Notes: generated from the letters alone by a model not told the origin. Positions 13,511-28,048 are shown, counted from the stretch's first letter. The stretch is 64,000 nucleotides of DNA from Notolepis coatsorum (GCA_963971535.1 OZ020592.1:54939150-55003149), one strand, 5' to 3'. Translations and numbers: made by a program.

Positions 13511-13762
13511 TTACTTGAGACTTGTGACCAAAGACTTGAGACTTGACTTGGACTTGTGACCAAAGACTTGAGACTTGGACTTGTGACCAAAGACTTGAGA
13601 CTTGACTTGGACTTGTGACCAAAGACTTGAGACTTGACTTGGATTTGTGACCAACGACTTGAGACTTGCCACTCAAAGACTTGAGACTTGACTTGGACTT
13701 GTGACCAACGACTTGAGACTTGAACTTGTGACGAAATACTTGCGACTTGACTTGGACTTGCA
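13511..13762 (+). repeat. ACTTGAGACTTG minisatellite
   Basis: About seven imperfect units of roughly 30-38 bp based on GACTTGTGACCAAAGACTTG. It starts 40 bp from the donor of nsf exon 10. Confidence 0.85.
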
Positions 13763-13801
13763 AAAGAAATGACTCATGACACGTCAGGCATGTGCACATA
13801 C

Positions 13802-13967
13802 CTATCACCAAGATGTTGTTCAGCTGCTCCACGCCATCTATCTTGGACAGAAGCTGGTTGACCACCGTGTCGTGGACTCCTGTACTGCCCGCCATGCTGC
13901 CACGCTGCTTACAGATGGCATCAATCTCATCAAAGATGATGATGTGAAGACCGCTGTTGGCGCCCAG
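13802..13967 (-). CDS. nsf: nsf coding exon 10 (D1 Walker B)
   Basis: The acceptor CCTGTAG is preceded by a long pyrimidine run (C-rich on the transcript). The exon encodes [20 protein letters not shown], then [20 protein letters not shown] and [13 protein letters not shown], about residues 315-370, and ends in phase 1 at [14 protein letters not shown] is the D1 Walker B motif, and NNILVIG leads to the sensor-1 region. The following residues (MTNRPD and on) should continue on the minus strand but cannot be found there. A short-unit minisatellite (13511-13762) begins 40 bp past the donor. This is the last nsf exon in this orientation. Confidence 0.95.
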
Positions 13968-14021
13968 CTACAGGACAGGAAGGGAGGGGGGGGGGGGGGG
14001 GGGGGGTAAATTCATCAAATA

Positions 14022-14904
<883 letters not shown>

Positions 14905-15379
14905 GGGAGGGAGGGAGGGAGGGAGGGAGGTCTGAGGGCAGGTCAGAGATAACCCAGCCCCTCATTAGGTGGTGCAGAGTGAGGCCCGTCGCTGTCACAC
15001 TGTCTGACTGTCACTACCGGGTCTCTGTGTACAACTGTCCCACTCTCCTCCACTCACCTCTCCTCTCCTTCCCTCTCCTCCCTTAACACACACACACACG
15101 CACACACAGTCCGGAACTTTACCAAAGTTATTACAACTATGCCTGGCTAAAGGGCAGATCTCTCCACTGCTGGTGAAATTAGCTTTTTTCAGTTTGGACT
15201 TGAGGTGATTGTTATCAGTGTTGCTCAGTGAGGACGGTAGAAAACTGACCTGGGAACAGGTTCACTACCTTATCTGATGTGGACATAATTGGCAAAGTTC
15301 AGCAAAGTCATACCATTGGACTAGTGGTAATACTGTATGTTGTGGAGAATACGCCCTAATGAAAACGTATATACGTCAA

Positions 15380-15380
<1 letters not shown>

Positions 15381-15451
<71 letters not shown>

Positions 15452-15467
15452 GTGTGTGTGTGTGTGT
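15381..15467 (+). repeat. (GT)n microsatellite
   Basis: About 43 units with one GC interruption. Confidence 0.95.
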
Positions 15468-15575
15468 GGCACAGAATATGTTTCCTATAACCATGACATG
15501 TCCTCAAAAGCATGTGGAAACGTGAATACTATGTGTGTGAGATGTACAATCTCTGGATCTAAATATTAATTAACT

Positions 15576-15684
<109 letters not shown>

Positions 15685-15695
15685 CTTCGTCTCAC

Positions 15696-15895
15696 CCGCT
15701 TCTGCTCATCCTCTGCGTCGGCGAACAGCTTCCTGATGTTGGCCTCGGACTCCCCCACATACTTGTTGAGGATCTCGGGGCCGTTGACTATCTTGGGCTC
15801 GCGGGCGTTGAGCATCTTGCCGATCTGCCTGGCCATCAGGGTCTTACCACAGCCTGGGGGTCCGAACAGCAGGATGCCCTTCACGTGCTTACAGC
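15696..15895 (-). CDS. nsf: nsf coding exon 9 (D1 Walker A)
   Basis: After CATCTCCAG it encodes [20 protein letters not shown] and on through [20 protein letters not shown], about residues 248-314, closing in phase 0 at [14 protein letters not shown] is the D1 Walker A loop, the nucleotide site whose hydrolysis drives SNARE disassembly; the lysine falls at about residue 265. The pore-loop-containing NKYVGESE stretch is also intact. The donor runs straight into a long (AC)n tract on the transcript. The exon is the most conserved piece of the gene seen here. Confidence 0.96.
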
Positions 15896-16432
15896 CTGGA
15901 GATGGACACAGCATCGCAGAATGGAGGAATTAAGAGATATTTACAAGGAGCAGTTCCACCTGGACCCACAACCTGAATTGGACCAGGGAATCCGGCACAG
16001 TTGTTAGCACGGAAGGAGGGCCTTTCTGTGTGGACTTTGCGTGAGTGGGGTAATGGTTACCCGGGTACCCGTCTGTGGTTTGGTCAAATGTAGAGAAACC
16101 GGACCAGGGGGATCAGGGATTCAACCAGAACCAGGTGTTTCCAACCTGCGACTTGGGTTCATTAAAACACACCGGAACTCATGACTGTAGGACTAGTGGC
16201 AATATATCTGGAGAGGCTACACTGAAATGAAAAGGATTTGTCATCAACCAGTGTGTTTGTGTGAAACAGAACAGAAAATATTTTCAGCCCCAACCCGCTG
16301 TAGCCTGTAGGCTCAACTCTGTGTGGTGAGCTACTGTAAGGTGTGACAACGCAAACAAAATCAATAGCAAACAAAATCACGAGGTATGTTTAGTCAAAAT
16401 ATATTATAATACCATGTTATGAGTTTAGAATC
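15896..16432. other. Intron, nothing recognised
   Basis: No gene, element end or clear repeat seen between the exon 9 acceptor and Harbinger-like copy 2. Confidence 0.4.
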
Positions 16433-16435
16433 CTG

Positions 16436-18045
16436 GGCCCTCATTTATCAACATTGTGTACGCACAGATATGTGCGTAACCCGTGCGTACAATCATTTCT
16501 AAGCAAAGTGTGTGACTTATCAATTTGAACGTGTGCTTGACTTTGTGCGTATATTTACGCTCAGCTCAGGGCATGCGTACCTGGCGCCCGGCGGTAGAAT
16601 ATGGATACTGCAGACGGACGGCATATTCTCCCATCAGTTTCATGCATTAGTTTCAACGCGGAAATAAGCTTTCGTTCATTAGTTTGACTGACGTGTTCTG
16701 TATGACCCCCGTAATTCATTCTAGTTAATTGTAAAATAGCAACAGTAGTGTAATTATGGTCAAAACCCTATAAATAGCATTTGGAATAATAAGTCTTTCC
16801 TTCTGAATGAATGCAGCATGGTTTATAATATATATAGCGTTATCGGAATATACGGGGTGTACTGACTGCGCTCAGCGTAACTCAACTCGTTATTATTTTG
16901 CGCATAGATTGCAGAAATACGGGAACGTTTTGATTATATTTAAAAGGCTTTGCCATTGTTAAACGAAACAAGTGGAATTTCTAAGCTGTAAGCAGAATAC
17001 AAGTCATATGAACACCCACGATATAGTGTTCTTCCCCCTTCCTACTGTATAAGAAAGAATTAAAAACGCATTGCAACGAGAACAGAGGTTATTTGTTGAG
17101 TTTATGTGTATACAAAACCCTTGCAATAAATGTGTCTTAAATGAATGAAAAGCATACATGCTCTGGATACAGGTAGCATATATCGTGTGGGTGATATGAC
17201 TTGTATTCTGCTTGCAGCTTCGAAATTCCACTTATTTCGTTTTGTGTCAAAGCCTTTTAAATATAAATCAAAACGTTCCCGTATTTCTGCAATCTATGTG
17301 CAAAATAATAACGAGTTGAGTTCTAACAAAGAACGTATTACATGCTGGGTAGGCTGATAGAGTAAACTGTAAATGAAATAGCCTATAACATTATAAAGGA
17401 TAGGCTATGATATAGCAGGGTCTTCCCAACCTTTATTCCCCAGAGCCCCACGATTCCTGGGAGACATATAGGAATATATGATATGATATATTATATATGC
17501 GCAAGTTACTGTTGCATAATGTAGGCTATGGCTGCTATTATATGTAATTCATATACCGGTAGGCTACCTAATACGGACAACAAAATAGATTGTATGCCTC
17601 TACAAATCATATTATACCCGGTAGCCAATCGAACAAAACTAATAAAGGCATTCATATTCCAGCATGGTTATAATGACATACCAACGCCAAACAGTGGTTA
17701 ACGGTCTTTATTAGTATTTTGAGCTGTCCAGGCAGAATTGCAGCAATGGTCTTAGGGAGTCGTTGATATCCGACATAACACGGGTTGTGTCTTCTTGGTT
17801 CGACAGCGCCTCCGTGAACAATCTCGCTCGTGGAGTTTCTCAGAGTTCGCTCGGGTCAGTCCATTATTTCACATCCCATGGGGGGTTTTTCATTATATGG
17901 ATAATCATGCACGAGCATTGACGGTAAGAACAAATGGTATTTATCAACACGGAGGAGCATAGGACACGTGTACGCACTGTTGATAAATCCCGATATTTCT
18001 TACGAAAATAGAACACTTTCTAAGAATTGTTGATAAATGAGGGCC
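16436..18045. mobile_element. Harbinger-like element, copy 2
   Basis: Ends GGCCCTCATTTATCAAC / GTTGATAAATGAGGGCC with the duplication CTG on each side (16433-16435, 18046-18048). It is 1610 bp and non-coding. Internal blocks near 16730-16990 and 17640-17900 match copy 1, so they are derivatives of one family. It lies in the nsf intron between exons 8 and 9. Confidence 0.82.
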
Positions 18046-18048
18046 CTG

Positions 18049-19228
18049 GGGAGACCGCTTTTGTAACATCACACAACATCTTTTGTGTGACATTTTAAAG
18101 CAACCAACTAATGAGCACCTCAGACGAAAAAACATATACTGTAACTCCGTTTTAAGGGAGTGTTTTCAAACGTGTGTTGTGTTGTGTTTATTCACAGTTG
18201 AAGACAGTATAGGTTGAGTACCTTCTTGTGATATATCACATTTACACAGGCACATCACAGATTTAGATACAACCGCAAATACCAGTTATGTGGTTCGTCT
18301 GTGTGAGGGTTCAAATTATTTTGTGTTCCTTAGGATTCTGTTGTATTCATTTGTTTAGAACCAACAGTAAATGTTTGCGTAATACTTATTATAAAGAATA
18401 TCACTAAAAGGGTGAGCAGAGAGGCAAAGAAATATCTAGGATGATCTGAGCAGTTGAGCCCCATTTCCCTCCCAAAGATAGAAGGGTCTGATTCTGAGAA
18501 CAATCTGTAAAATGGTTTTAACGACATCTCATTAGCGCTAACCCATCACTTCCTTGATGTATTTCTACTCCATAAAGATCAAGTCTGGAGATCGACTCAC
18601 TATTTCGTCCCCTACTGCCCAGCGGGTCTAGACAGCGCATGTCTTTTAATGGCTTATTGCACCTGCTTAATGACATTTACTCCAGACTAATTGAGGAGGC
18701 AGATAACCATCAGAGCTGCCATTTGGGAGCCCTCTGAAAGGCAGGCAGCGAGGAGGACGACAGGTGGGGGAGTCGATGGACGAAACGGTGAGTTCATTTC
18801 AGGCAGAGAGAGACGGTACGGGGGCTGATCTGAGAGGAGAGGGGGACTCTGCATCTCTGTCTTGTCTCTGTCTGGGTCACCTTCATGGGAGCAAAGGGTA
18901 GACAAGGTGAGAGTGAAACAAACTCTCTAACTCTCACTGAATCTCTTTCACACACACTTGTATGGTCACAAACCGTAGGCACAAAGCACACACGCGCACA
19001 CACACAAACACCTCCCCCTGCGTCCGATCCCCTCCGTCAGCACCTGTGGCCCCCACCCCTCCCCAACCTGGCCAATTACACCCTCACCTTTAGCAGTCTT
19101 CACTATCAGGGCTCGCCATCTCATTACAGTGGCCAGCTGGACACAGCCAGGGGCCACTGACTCCTGCAGGCCACACAGCTAAAGGTCAGCTAGCACACTG
19201 CGGCACGCCACAAGGTGTACCAGTGGTG
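18049..19228. other. Intron, nothing recognised
   Basis: Unique-looking DNA of mixed composition; short CA-rich stretch near 18950-19010. No coding signal. Confidence 0.4.
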
Positions 19229-19239
19229 TAGTTGTGTGG

Positions 19240-19610
19240 TGAATGAGTGTGTAGGTGAATGAGTGAGTGAGTGAGTGAGTGTGTAGGTGAATGAGTGAGT
19301 GAGTGAGTGAGTGAGTGAGTGAGTGAGTGTGTAGGTGAATGAGTGAGTGAGTGAGTGAGTGAGTGAGTGAGTGAGTGCGTGAGTAGGTGAGTGAGTGAGT
19401 GTGTAGGTGAATGAGTGAGTGAGTGTGTAGGTGAGTGAGTGAGTGAGTGAGTGAGTAGGTGAGTGAGTGAGTGTGTAGGTGAGTGAGTGAGTGTGTAGGT
19501 GAGTGAGTGAGTGAGTGAGTGAGTGAGTGAGTGAGTGAGTGAGTGAGTGAGTGAGTGAGTGAGTGAGTGAGTGAGTGAGTGAGTCAGTCAGTGAGTGAGT
19601 GAGTGTGTTC
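19240..19610 (+). repeat. (GTGA)n tetranucleotide array
   Basis: GTGAGTGA units interrupted regularly by GTGTAGGTGAAT, giving a higher-order pattern. It lies in the intron between exons 8 and 9. Confidence 0.95.
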
Positions 19611-19715
19611 GTCTCACAGAGAAGCTCACAAAAGCCACTGGTTTTAAGTATGAGCTGCTTTGAGATGTCCTTTGGCAAAGGGAGTCAGCATGGTAATCTG
19701 AGACATGTCATACAA

Positions 19716-19854
<139 letters not shown>

Positions 19855-19859
19855 GGGAG

Positions 19860-21057
19860 GGATAACCCCGTCATAAGTCATTCTTCTTTACCCTGTGAGT
19901 CAACCAGTGACAGCTGACAAATGACAGACCAGTACAAGAAGGACGCTGTCTTGTCAGTTAATTCCCAGCCAGTCACTTCGTTTGTGTTCGGCCGATTTAA
20001 AAAAAAAAAAGGATGCCCTTCTCAAAATAACTATTCCAAGTTGAGTGTGCCGTATTGTTGACAATCACAGACAACGACTGAACTTGTTCCAGGGTCTGAA
20101 TGAGTGATTTGCTTTTGGCAAACTCTTATTACTTCTATTAGAGAGGTGTCCGACTGACGTGGTGAGAAGTACCATCAGAGAAGGTCTAGTAATGAGACGG
20201 ATCACTGCGGTAGTTTTCAATGGGGACTTCCATAACACTAAAGATGGTCGCAACAATGAAACTACTTACACAAATATCCAGAGAAAACACTTCAAATATG
20301 TTGTATATTGAACAAGTTGTTTGGTGTGTTCAATAAACTAGTGACAATTTCTTAGCAGCGTCCCTACACCTTTGCCCTCATTGCGAATGTAATGATCTAT
20401 GAACGCCCCTCCCCCCTCACGTCTCTTCCCCCAAGTTAACTCTCTTTTTCCACCTAAACGGATCGCAAAACATTTGTTTCTCTCAACACTTCTTAGTTTA
20501 CACAATCTTGTTATAACTAAGAGATTAGCTGAAAACAATCATTGTTTTTGTGCATAGATAACTAGATGTGTCAACTTATAATACGAGTTTCACGTTAGCA
20601 GTTAGCATTTCCTGGATGACAGTGTGGCCAGCTGGGCAATAGCGAGCATGATATCTTCACAGGATTAGTTGCGTCACACAGGCGGCTCCGATTTTACAGA
20701 GAAGTGCACAAATAACAATCTGTTTTGAATAGAGGGGACCTTTAAATGTGGTGTGATTTTATATTGAGTCAAATTATAATTTACTGCATTTTGAGGTGGA
20801 ATGTGAGTTTTACAGATGTTTTAAATGAATTACAATCTCTGCCAAAAGACTGGGAATCATGCAGTGAGCGGTTGCCATGGTAACTAAGTAGCAAAATTGT
20901 CCTTTTTAACCAAATTAATTACTGTGTAATTGACCAGTTAAAATATGAAAATAAATATGAAAGAAAAACAATTATATGCAATATTCTTAGACACGGATAA
21001 CTCCCTGTTCAAGGAGATAGCGGTCTGGTCCTGTCAGTCTTGTTAGTACACATTGTT
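19860..21057. other. Intron, nothing recognised
   Basis: AT-rich DNA without coding signal or clear element ends. Confidence 0.4.
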
Positions 21058-21073
21058 AAGATGACTGTGAACC

Positions 21074-21554
21074 GTAGGCGGCTAGGTGGTGTAGTGGGCA
21101 AGGCACTCGCCACCAGTGTGGAGACGCTAGGATTCGCGTGTTCGAATCCAGCTCTCCACATTGTTTTCAGTTTAGCTGGTCGTCCGCAGTAATACACATT
21201 GGCCGTATTACGGGGAGGGAAAACTGAAGGGTGGGGATCGAACGTTGTGAACAAGCGACTCCTACAAGTCGGTTGGTGCGCCTGCGCAGTAGAATCAGGA
21301 AGTGTCGGGGGCAGCGTGAGCCTCCCATGCGTTACTCCTCGACACTGAGAGATCGAGCTGCGCAGGTGAAAAGATGCGACTGCTGTTACCTCAAGTACCG
21401 GAGGGGACTTGTGCTATGTATGACTTAGTCCACATTGCAGCCGGCTTGTGGGAGGCAAGAAACAGCGTTCGTGACAGGGGAGGGTTGAATTGGATGATAC
21501 GAAATTGGGATGGGAGAAAATATAGAAAAATGGGAGAAAAAGTGGATAAAAAAA
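21074..21554 (+). mobile_element. tRNA-headed SINE with target duplication
   Basis: Head GGCGGCTAGGTGGTGTAG with B box GTTCGAATCC, body with CGACTCCTACAAGTCGGT, A-rich end. It is flanked by the 16-bp duplication AAGATGACTGTGAACC (21058-21073, 21555-21570), so both borders are certain. It is 481 bp, and is the reference copy here for the family also at 32069, 38682, 53820 and 63748. Confidence 0.92.
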
Positions 21555-21754
21555 AAGATGACTGTGAACCAACTAACTTCTCTTCAAAACAGACTTTGGT
21601 ATCGTTATGGAACAAATTTGAGAATGAAGAGGGGAAAAAACAAAACAAGCATGTGTACGAAAATATACAGTCTACTCGCATCCATCCGAGAAGAAAAAAA
21701 AGTGAAAGTAAAGTATGAAGAAAGTGATAGAATGATGAAAAGACAGTAAGTGTG

Positions 21755-21759
<5 letters not shown>

Positions 21760-21822
<63 letters not shown>

Positions 21823-21836
21823 CGAGAGAGAGAGGA
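21760..21836 (+). repeat. (GA)n microsatellite abutting nsf exon 8
   Basis: AG repeat starting about 7 bp from the exon 8 donor on the minus strand; a CU tract on the transcript. Confidence 0.96.
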
Positions 21837-21842
21837 GCTCAC

Positions 21843-21998
21843 CCATCTGTTCCACCATGTCTGCGGGGAAGACGCGGGAGGCGAAGGCCCTGCGGAAGAT
21901 GTCCGAGAACTCTTTATCCAGGCCCCCGATGCCCATCCTCGCAAAGTTCCAGTCAGGGTTGATGATGGACTGGCGAGACTCCCTCGTCTTGGCCTTCC
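21843..21998 (-). CDS. nsf: nsf coding exon 8 (start of D1 ATPase domain)
   Basis: It follows GTCTCCAG and ends in phase 1 at GTGAGCT. It encodes [39 protein letters not shown] and [12 protein letters not shown], about residues 196-248. This is the opening of the D1 AAA+ domain, with the [10 protein letters not shown] adenine-pocket segment intact. On the transcript the donor is followed within about 10 nt by a CU-rich tract, because a (GA)n repeat lies at 21760-21836. Confidence 0.94.
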
Positions 21999-23297
21999 CT
22001 GGAGACAATAAGAGCAATAAGACAGAAGTACATAACTACAGGTTGTCCAGAGACCATGTCGGGTGTCAGAGGCAGACACCACGGCAAAGTAAGAATTAGC
22101 AACCAACCTTTGTGAACATGAGTAATTTACCAACACACTTCTCTCTCTAACACACACACAGCCTTCACTTATATCTCCATGTCATTCCCAATCATATCTA
22201 TTTCATATCATTGTCCATATCTCTCAGTACATCATATCTATAATTGATATTATGTACGCCAATGCTCCACTTTGTTTTGTCTACTCTCCTGTATATCTAT
22301 TCTAGGCTATAGGGCCCATTGCTGTAACCTAGGTATCTCCACGTTGTAACATGCCATCTGTCAGAAAACTCTATACTTAATCAAAGACTCGTCCGCCTCT
22401 GTGAATAATCTGGTCAAATGATTCCACATCAACAAGCTACTCTCTCACAAAGTCAGAAACCACAGAACTAAGACTCAACCTTGTGAGGTCATAGGTATAA
22501 AGTCTGGAGCTGAATGGGAAACTGATTTTGTGGACCCACAGAATGTTTGTTTGAGTATTTGTGAGTATTTGTTCTGAAACAGAAAATGTACGTGTATATG
22601 GAGAACATTCCCCTGGGTGCTCTCAGTGTCATCTATACCATCTCTCCCAATTCATTGTCTATGGAGCAGCTCTGGACTGTGTACCTGATGACATCACACG
22701 TTTGAGTTAAGCCTAGAAGCACCATAGTTTCTAGTTACTAGCATTCTATTATTTGGATTTGGGAGAAATATGTTCATGTTCATTCATGTTTTTGGACTTT
22801 CCAAGACAAAAGATGTCTGAATCTTGTATGTATGAATACAAAAAATTGGGTGATGTTCCCCTTTAGGATGCACCTTTGTTGGACATGCATGTTCCCCTGC
22901 TAGCCTGCGATCGAATCCCATCTGAACCTACTCTCCTGTGTCTCAAAATGCTAAGGGGAGTGAACCGCTCATTCTTCTTTGAAAATAAGAAAAAGTTAAT
23001 AATTATGAGTTATTTAAATTTGCATCCTTTTGTGTCCCAAAATTAATGAATCTGTACTTCCTAGGAGGGATGCAAAATAGCCTCACTGTGACATGAAGTG
23101 AAAGCAGATGTTTGTGGTCATCCTTTGAATCTGAAAATATCACAGAATGTAACACAGAGTTGTTCTGCCTTTAACACGTGGCTCGTCCCCAACGGGATCA
23201 ATAAAGGAATATCTTGTCCTGCATGTTTGCCTTTCTTTCCTTTTTTACAGAATTTACTATATTGAAATTCATGCATGAGCAGAATACATCCTCAACT
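21999..23297. other. Intron, nothing recognised
   Basis: No gene or element boundary found. Confidence 0.4.
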
Positions 23298-23439
23298 TTA
23301 ACCCTTTCACTGCCACACTACAGAAGGTTAACCTTTCACTACCATACTACAGACGTGGTAGTGAAAGGGTTAACTTTCTGTATTGTCGCAGTGAAAGGGT
23401 TAACCATTTGGTACAGTAGTGTGGTAGTGAAAGGGTTAA
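23298..23439. repeat. TTAA-punctuated short-unit array, locus 2
   Basis: TTAA at 23298, 23328, 23370, 23400 and 23436 separates four units of 26-38 bp based on CCCTTTCACTACCACACTAC and its complement, the same unit as at 10364. Confidence 0.78.
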
Positions 23440-24160
23440 ACAACCAGTTTCTGTTAAAAGATGATCGGCTACATCTTCCAAATAATCTGAAATAGAGAAG
23501 AGAGGAGGCCAAACAAACAAAATGTGTACAGGCTGCCCCCTTGTGGTATTATTGTGAACCACACACTAGCCCGGATACTGATGAGCCCGTCGGGGTTGAG
23601 ACTTGTTTTGCCTTGTAAACACATTCGCTTCATTAAGCCGACGCGCCAGGCCTAATGTGTTTGCAGCAGCTCTCTATCCAGTGGATTTATCACGTGCTCT
23701 CAGGTCTGGTGGCTATGACTTACAACAGAACAGTAATGGAGTGAGACTAAGTACATTACTCTGCCAATACTAGAAGATGTGGTCGGTGGGCCGGTAGGGG
23801 AGTCTCTACTGATTAGACCCACCAAGGTCAAAGATATGGAAATAAAACTGGTTTCAATCATAGAAACTACTTGTGTGATTTGGCTTACCTAACACTTAAC
23901 AGCCTAAAGAAAAATTATTTGTGAGATAATGTAAATGATTTGTTCCTTGAACCCCCCCCCCCAAATATGTGATATGATATGTAGTGACCTGTAGGGCTGT
24001 CCGCTCTTAGTTGATTATTCTGTGGGTTTGGTCTTAGTCGATCTTAGTCAATCAGTAATTTTTTTTTTTTTTTTAGAGTCTTATTACTCTACCAAGAATG
24101 TCTTTTAGTTAAGGACCCTGGTGACGTGCTTTTCTAACGAGGCCTGCTGCCGACACTCAC
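23440..24160. other. Intron, nothing recognised
   Basis: Short C and T runs (23950, 24059-24074); no coding signal. Confidence 0.4.
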
Positions 24161-24236
24161 CAACCAGGGTTAGCGATGAGCTTTCCGCCTTCTCGAACAT
24201 CACCTGGCTGTTGCCCAGCAACAAACCAATCTCAAT
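24161..24236 (-). CDS. nsf: nsf coding exon 7 (N-D1 linker)
   Basis: Bounded by CATTACAG and GTGAGTG, it encodes IEIGLLLGNSQVMFEKAESS and LTLVG, about residues 171-196, ending in phase 1. This segment links the N domain to D1. The intron to exon 6 is 3812 bp, of which 3563 bp are one Harbinger-like element; without it the intron would be about 246 bp and mostly a (GT)n tract. Confidence 0.92.
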
Positions 24237-24404
24237 CTGTAATGGAGGGCAAACAAATAAAAGGTGATCATCAAGAGTATTCAATGAGTAATCTAGTGCT
24301 AATAATTACCTAGCAAACCTATCGAGGCTCAACCACAACAATCAATCTCTGCTGTTTTAATTAGTGCATTACAACTGGGGAAACAATGGAATGATAACAC
24401 CTTA

Positions 24405-24406
<2 letters not shown>

Positions 24407-24474
<68 letters not shown>
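24407..24474 (+). repeat. (GT)n microsatellite
   Basis: About 34 units directly before the target site of Harbinger-like copy 3. Confidence 0.96.
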
Positions 24475-24476
<2 letters not shown>

Positions 24477-24845
24477 AGGGCCCTCATTTATCAATGGTGC
24501 GTACGCACAGATATGTGCGTACGATCATTTCTAAGCAAAGTGTGTGCTTATCAACTTATCAATTTGAACGTGTGCTTGACTTTGTGCGTATATCTATATT
24601 ATAACGGGCTCACGCGCGAACAAGAGGTTGGCCTGCTTGTTTGGCACGGGGGGGGGCAGACGCAGAACACCCACCTCCAAACAAGATTAAATATTGTTTA
24701 AAATAAAAAGGGAAATACTATTATTTTGTGTGTCATGTTTCCAAATAAGATTGGTCACTTCAATTTGTTGGTTAGAATAGATGACCTCCGTTGAAACTTC
24801 ACTGAGACTAACACAGTCTATTTGTGAGCTCCCGCACAGACGTGA

Positions 24846-25075
<230 letters not shown>

Positions 25076-26289
25076 ACTTCATTTTATACAGCGCCTTTCA
25101 AGAGACACAAGGTCGCTTTACATAGGGGGGGAAGTAACAAAGTAACAAACATAGTGGACAGACACAACATATAAATATGATGATGGAATTCAAGTTCGCG
25201 TTTTTATTGATCACATAGGCAGTCTATACATGGCGTAGGCTACATAGCAGTGAGATTCATTGTTCTTGTACTCTCGTATTATTGTTATAGTATATGCTAT
25301 TGTCAAGAAGGAAGTACATTATTTTCAATTGTGGCTTTAATTCGTATAGCCGAGAAGCAGTCTCCTATCAGCTTCATTAATCCCGACCCATCTCAGCCAC
25401 AGCATAACTGAGACCGGCTATGGAAACAAATCATAAATAGACTACTGTAAATAAAATAGCATATAACATTATAAAGGATAGGCTATAGCAGGGGTTCCCT
25501 TTCTTCCCAGAGACCCACAATTCCTTGGAGACATATAGGAATATGATATAGGCTATACATGGGTCCGTCAGCGAGGAGATTTGGCCATTTGAGAATAGGC
25601 TATTATGGCCAAACGAGGGCATATAGCCTATAAATATTATTAAATGTTTTCATAAGCGTAAAGATACAAGGACAACAGTTATATTAACGATCAAGTTAGT
25701 TTACTGTATGCATGCTTCGCGGGGCTCCGTGTGACATGTCTGTGCCATGCTGCGTTATGCGCAAATTACTGTTGCATAATGTAGGCTATGCATATATAAT
25801 TTATATAGGCTATACCTAATACCGACATCAAAATAGATTGTATGCCTCTACAAATCATATTAAACCATGCAGGTAGAAAATTGTCGGAAAATCCGTCGCG
25901 ATTTGGAATCAAATTGACGGAGAACTTTAATCCCTGGGTAATCGAACTTTAAAAGAACTAAACGAAAAAGGGCATTCATATTCCAGCATGGTTATTATTA
26001 ATGACACCAACGCCAAACAGTGGTTAATGGTCTTTATTAGTGTTTGCGCTGCCCAGGCAGCAATGGTCTTTAAGTTAATAGATATCATATCCGACATCAC
26101 CGTAGCGTGTACACGTCTGTCAGCCTGTCGCGTATTTCTCCCACGCGTTCGGCCTATTTATGAATCGTTTTCAAATAAACACTAGATTATCGATAGTATA
26201 TGTGTACGTATGCACGCTATATAGGCGATCTGAAATATCGATTCTCTGATTTCCTCAAAGCCATCGCCCACACACACACACACACATAG

Positions 26290-27509
26290 GGCGACTGTGT
26301 GGCTCAGCGGAGTAGCAATACAATCATCAAATTTGCTGACGACACAGTGGTGGTGGGCCTGATCTCTGCCAACGACGAGAGGGCCTACCTGGAAGAGGTC
26401 AAGGTCCTGGCGGGATGGTGCCAGGAAAACAGCCTCTCCCTGAACGTCAGCAAAACAAAGGAGATGATTGTGGACTTCAGGAGGTCGGGGGTCAAGGACT
26501 ACAGCCCCCTCAGCATCGACGGGGCACCGGTTGAGAGAGTCAACAGCTTTAAGTACCTCGGAGCCTACATATCCGAGGACTTGACATGGACCACACACAT
26601 TGACAGTGTTGTGAAGAAGGCACGACAACGCCTCTACTTCCTCAGGCGCCTAAGGAAGTTCCAAGTCAGTCAGAAGATCCTTAAGAACTTCTACTCATGT
26701 ACAATAGAGAGCATCTTGACCGGCAACATCACCTCCTGGTTTGGGAATAGCACTGCACAAGACCGAAGCAGACTACAAAGAGTGACACGTTCAGCCGAAC
26801 GCACAATTGGAGGGGGGCTCCCCACCCTCCAGAACATTTACAACAAGCGTTGCAAGGGCAAGGCTAAGAGAATCATTAAAGACTCCAGTCACCCGAACAA
26901 CTGCCTCTTTGAACTGCTGCGGTCAGGCAAGCGATACCGGAGTCTCAAGGCGAGCACAGAAAGACTCAGAAGAAGCTTCTATCCCCAGGCCATCAGGCTG
27001 CTAAACGAACAATGAATGAACACTACACAACAACAACCACCAAACGCACATAGCACACACATCCACACGCACACACTCACTTAAACAAACACACTGTAGC
27101 ACCCACTCCACACACTTTATAGCACACACCCACTTTAAACAAACACACTGTAGCACCCACTCCCCACACTTTATATTTATTGATGAAGGATTGCACTACA
27201 ACTCGTACACCTTACTGTAAATTGTACCTAAATTGTACCTCATCCCATTTCTGCTTTGCACTAGATAGTACTGTACATTAGTACACTGCATAGTATTGTA
27301 TTATATGGTAACTCAGAACATTGTACATATGTCTATACCGAACACTGTGACCTCATTTTCTTCTTCTAAATTACATGCTATACTATGTTATTTGATACTA
27401 CCTTGTCTAGCACAGTCTCTGGAGCGTAACAGTAAGAAGCATTTTGTATGAAAGTATTCTGTACTTCTGTATGACAACTATTAAAGAAACTTGAAACTTG
27501 AAACTTGAA
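26290..27509 (+). mobile_element. LINE 3' part with reverse-transcriptase tail, copy 1
   Basis: 5'-truncated non-LTR retrotransposon nested in Harbinger-like copy 3. A frame from 26299 to 27015 starts at the catalytic block IIKFADDTVVVGLISAND and continues through the thumb and C-terminal region (WCQENSLSLNVSKTKEMIVD, QRLYFLRRLRKFQVS, FYPQAIRLLNEQ). The 3' end is a (TTGAAAC)n tail. CR1/L2-like affinity is suggested by motif likeness. A close copy is at 43838-45052. Confidence 0.85.
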
Positions 27510-28048
27510 CGCTGAGAGCTCAGCGAATACAACTCCGATTATCCCAAGACTTGTCAAATAGATTCCTTACCTCAGGTCAGATGTTCTCCAAAAAGATCAT
27601 TCCAATTCCTGATCGCCATTCCAAAAACCTATCGCTTTATTGATCCAACGCTACATACTGTAAACACATATTCCACGCTGTTCTGATGGTCCACAATGAA
27701 TCCGATCGGCTCAGGGTACATGCCTGAGAAGTAAAATGTGGATTCCGGATTTTTCTTTTCTCATCCATTTTCATTGAGTCCATTCCAAAAGGGTGCATTA
27801 CCATCTGGGAGACGATAGGGGGCGGTTTTTTCACATCTGAGCTCCTGATGGGGCTGGTTTACCAACGGGGGACTCCGTTGATGAAATATGAATTCAGATC
27901 GCTAATAAAAAAATAACACGTTAATTGTCGTGGTGGGCATTCAGGGGGCGGGCTGATAACACGTGTTATCATGTGGTGGGCTCTCAAAGTGTTAAGAACG
28001 AAAATAGAACACTTTCTACGCATTGTTGATAAATGAGGGCCCAGGTAC

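Noticed and set aside
19190-19678. 162-codon frame rich in LTHS
   Set aside because: Translation of the (GTGA)n array.
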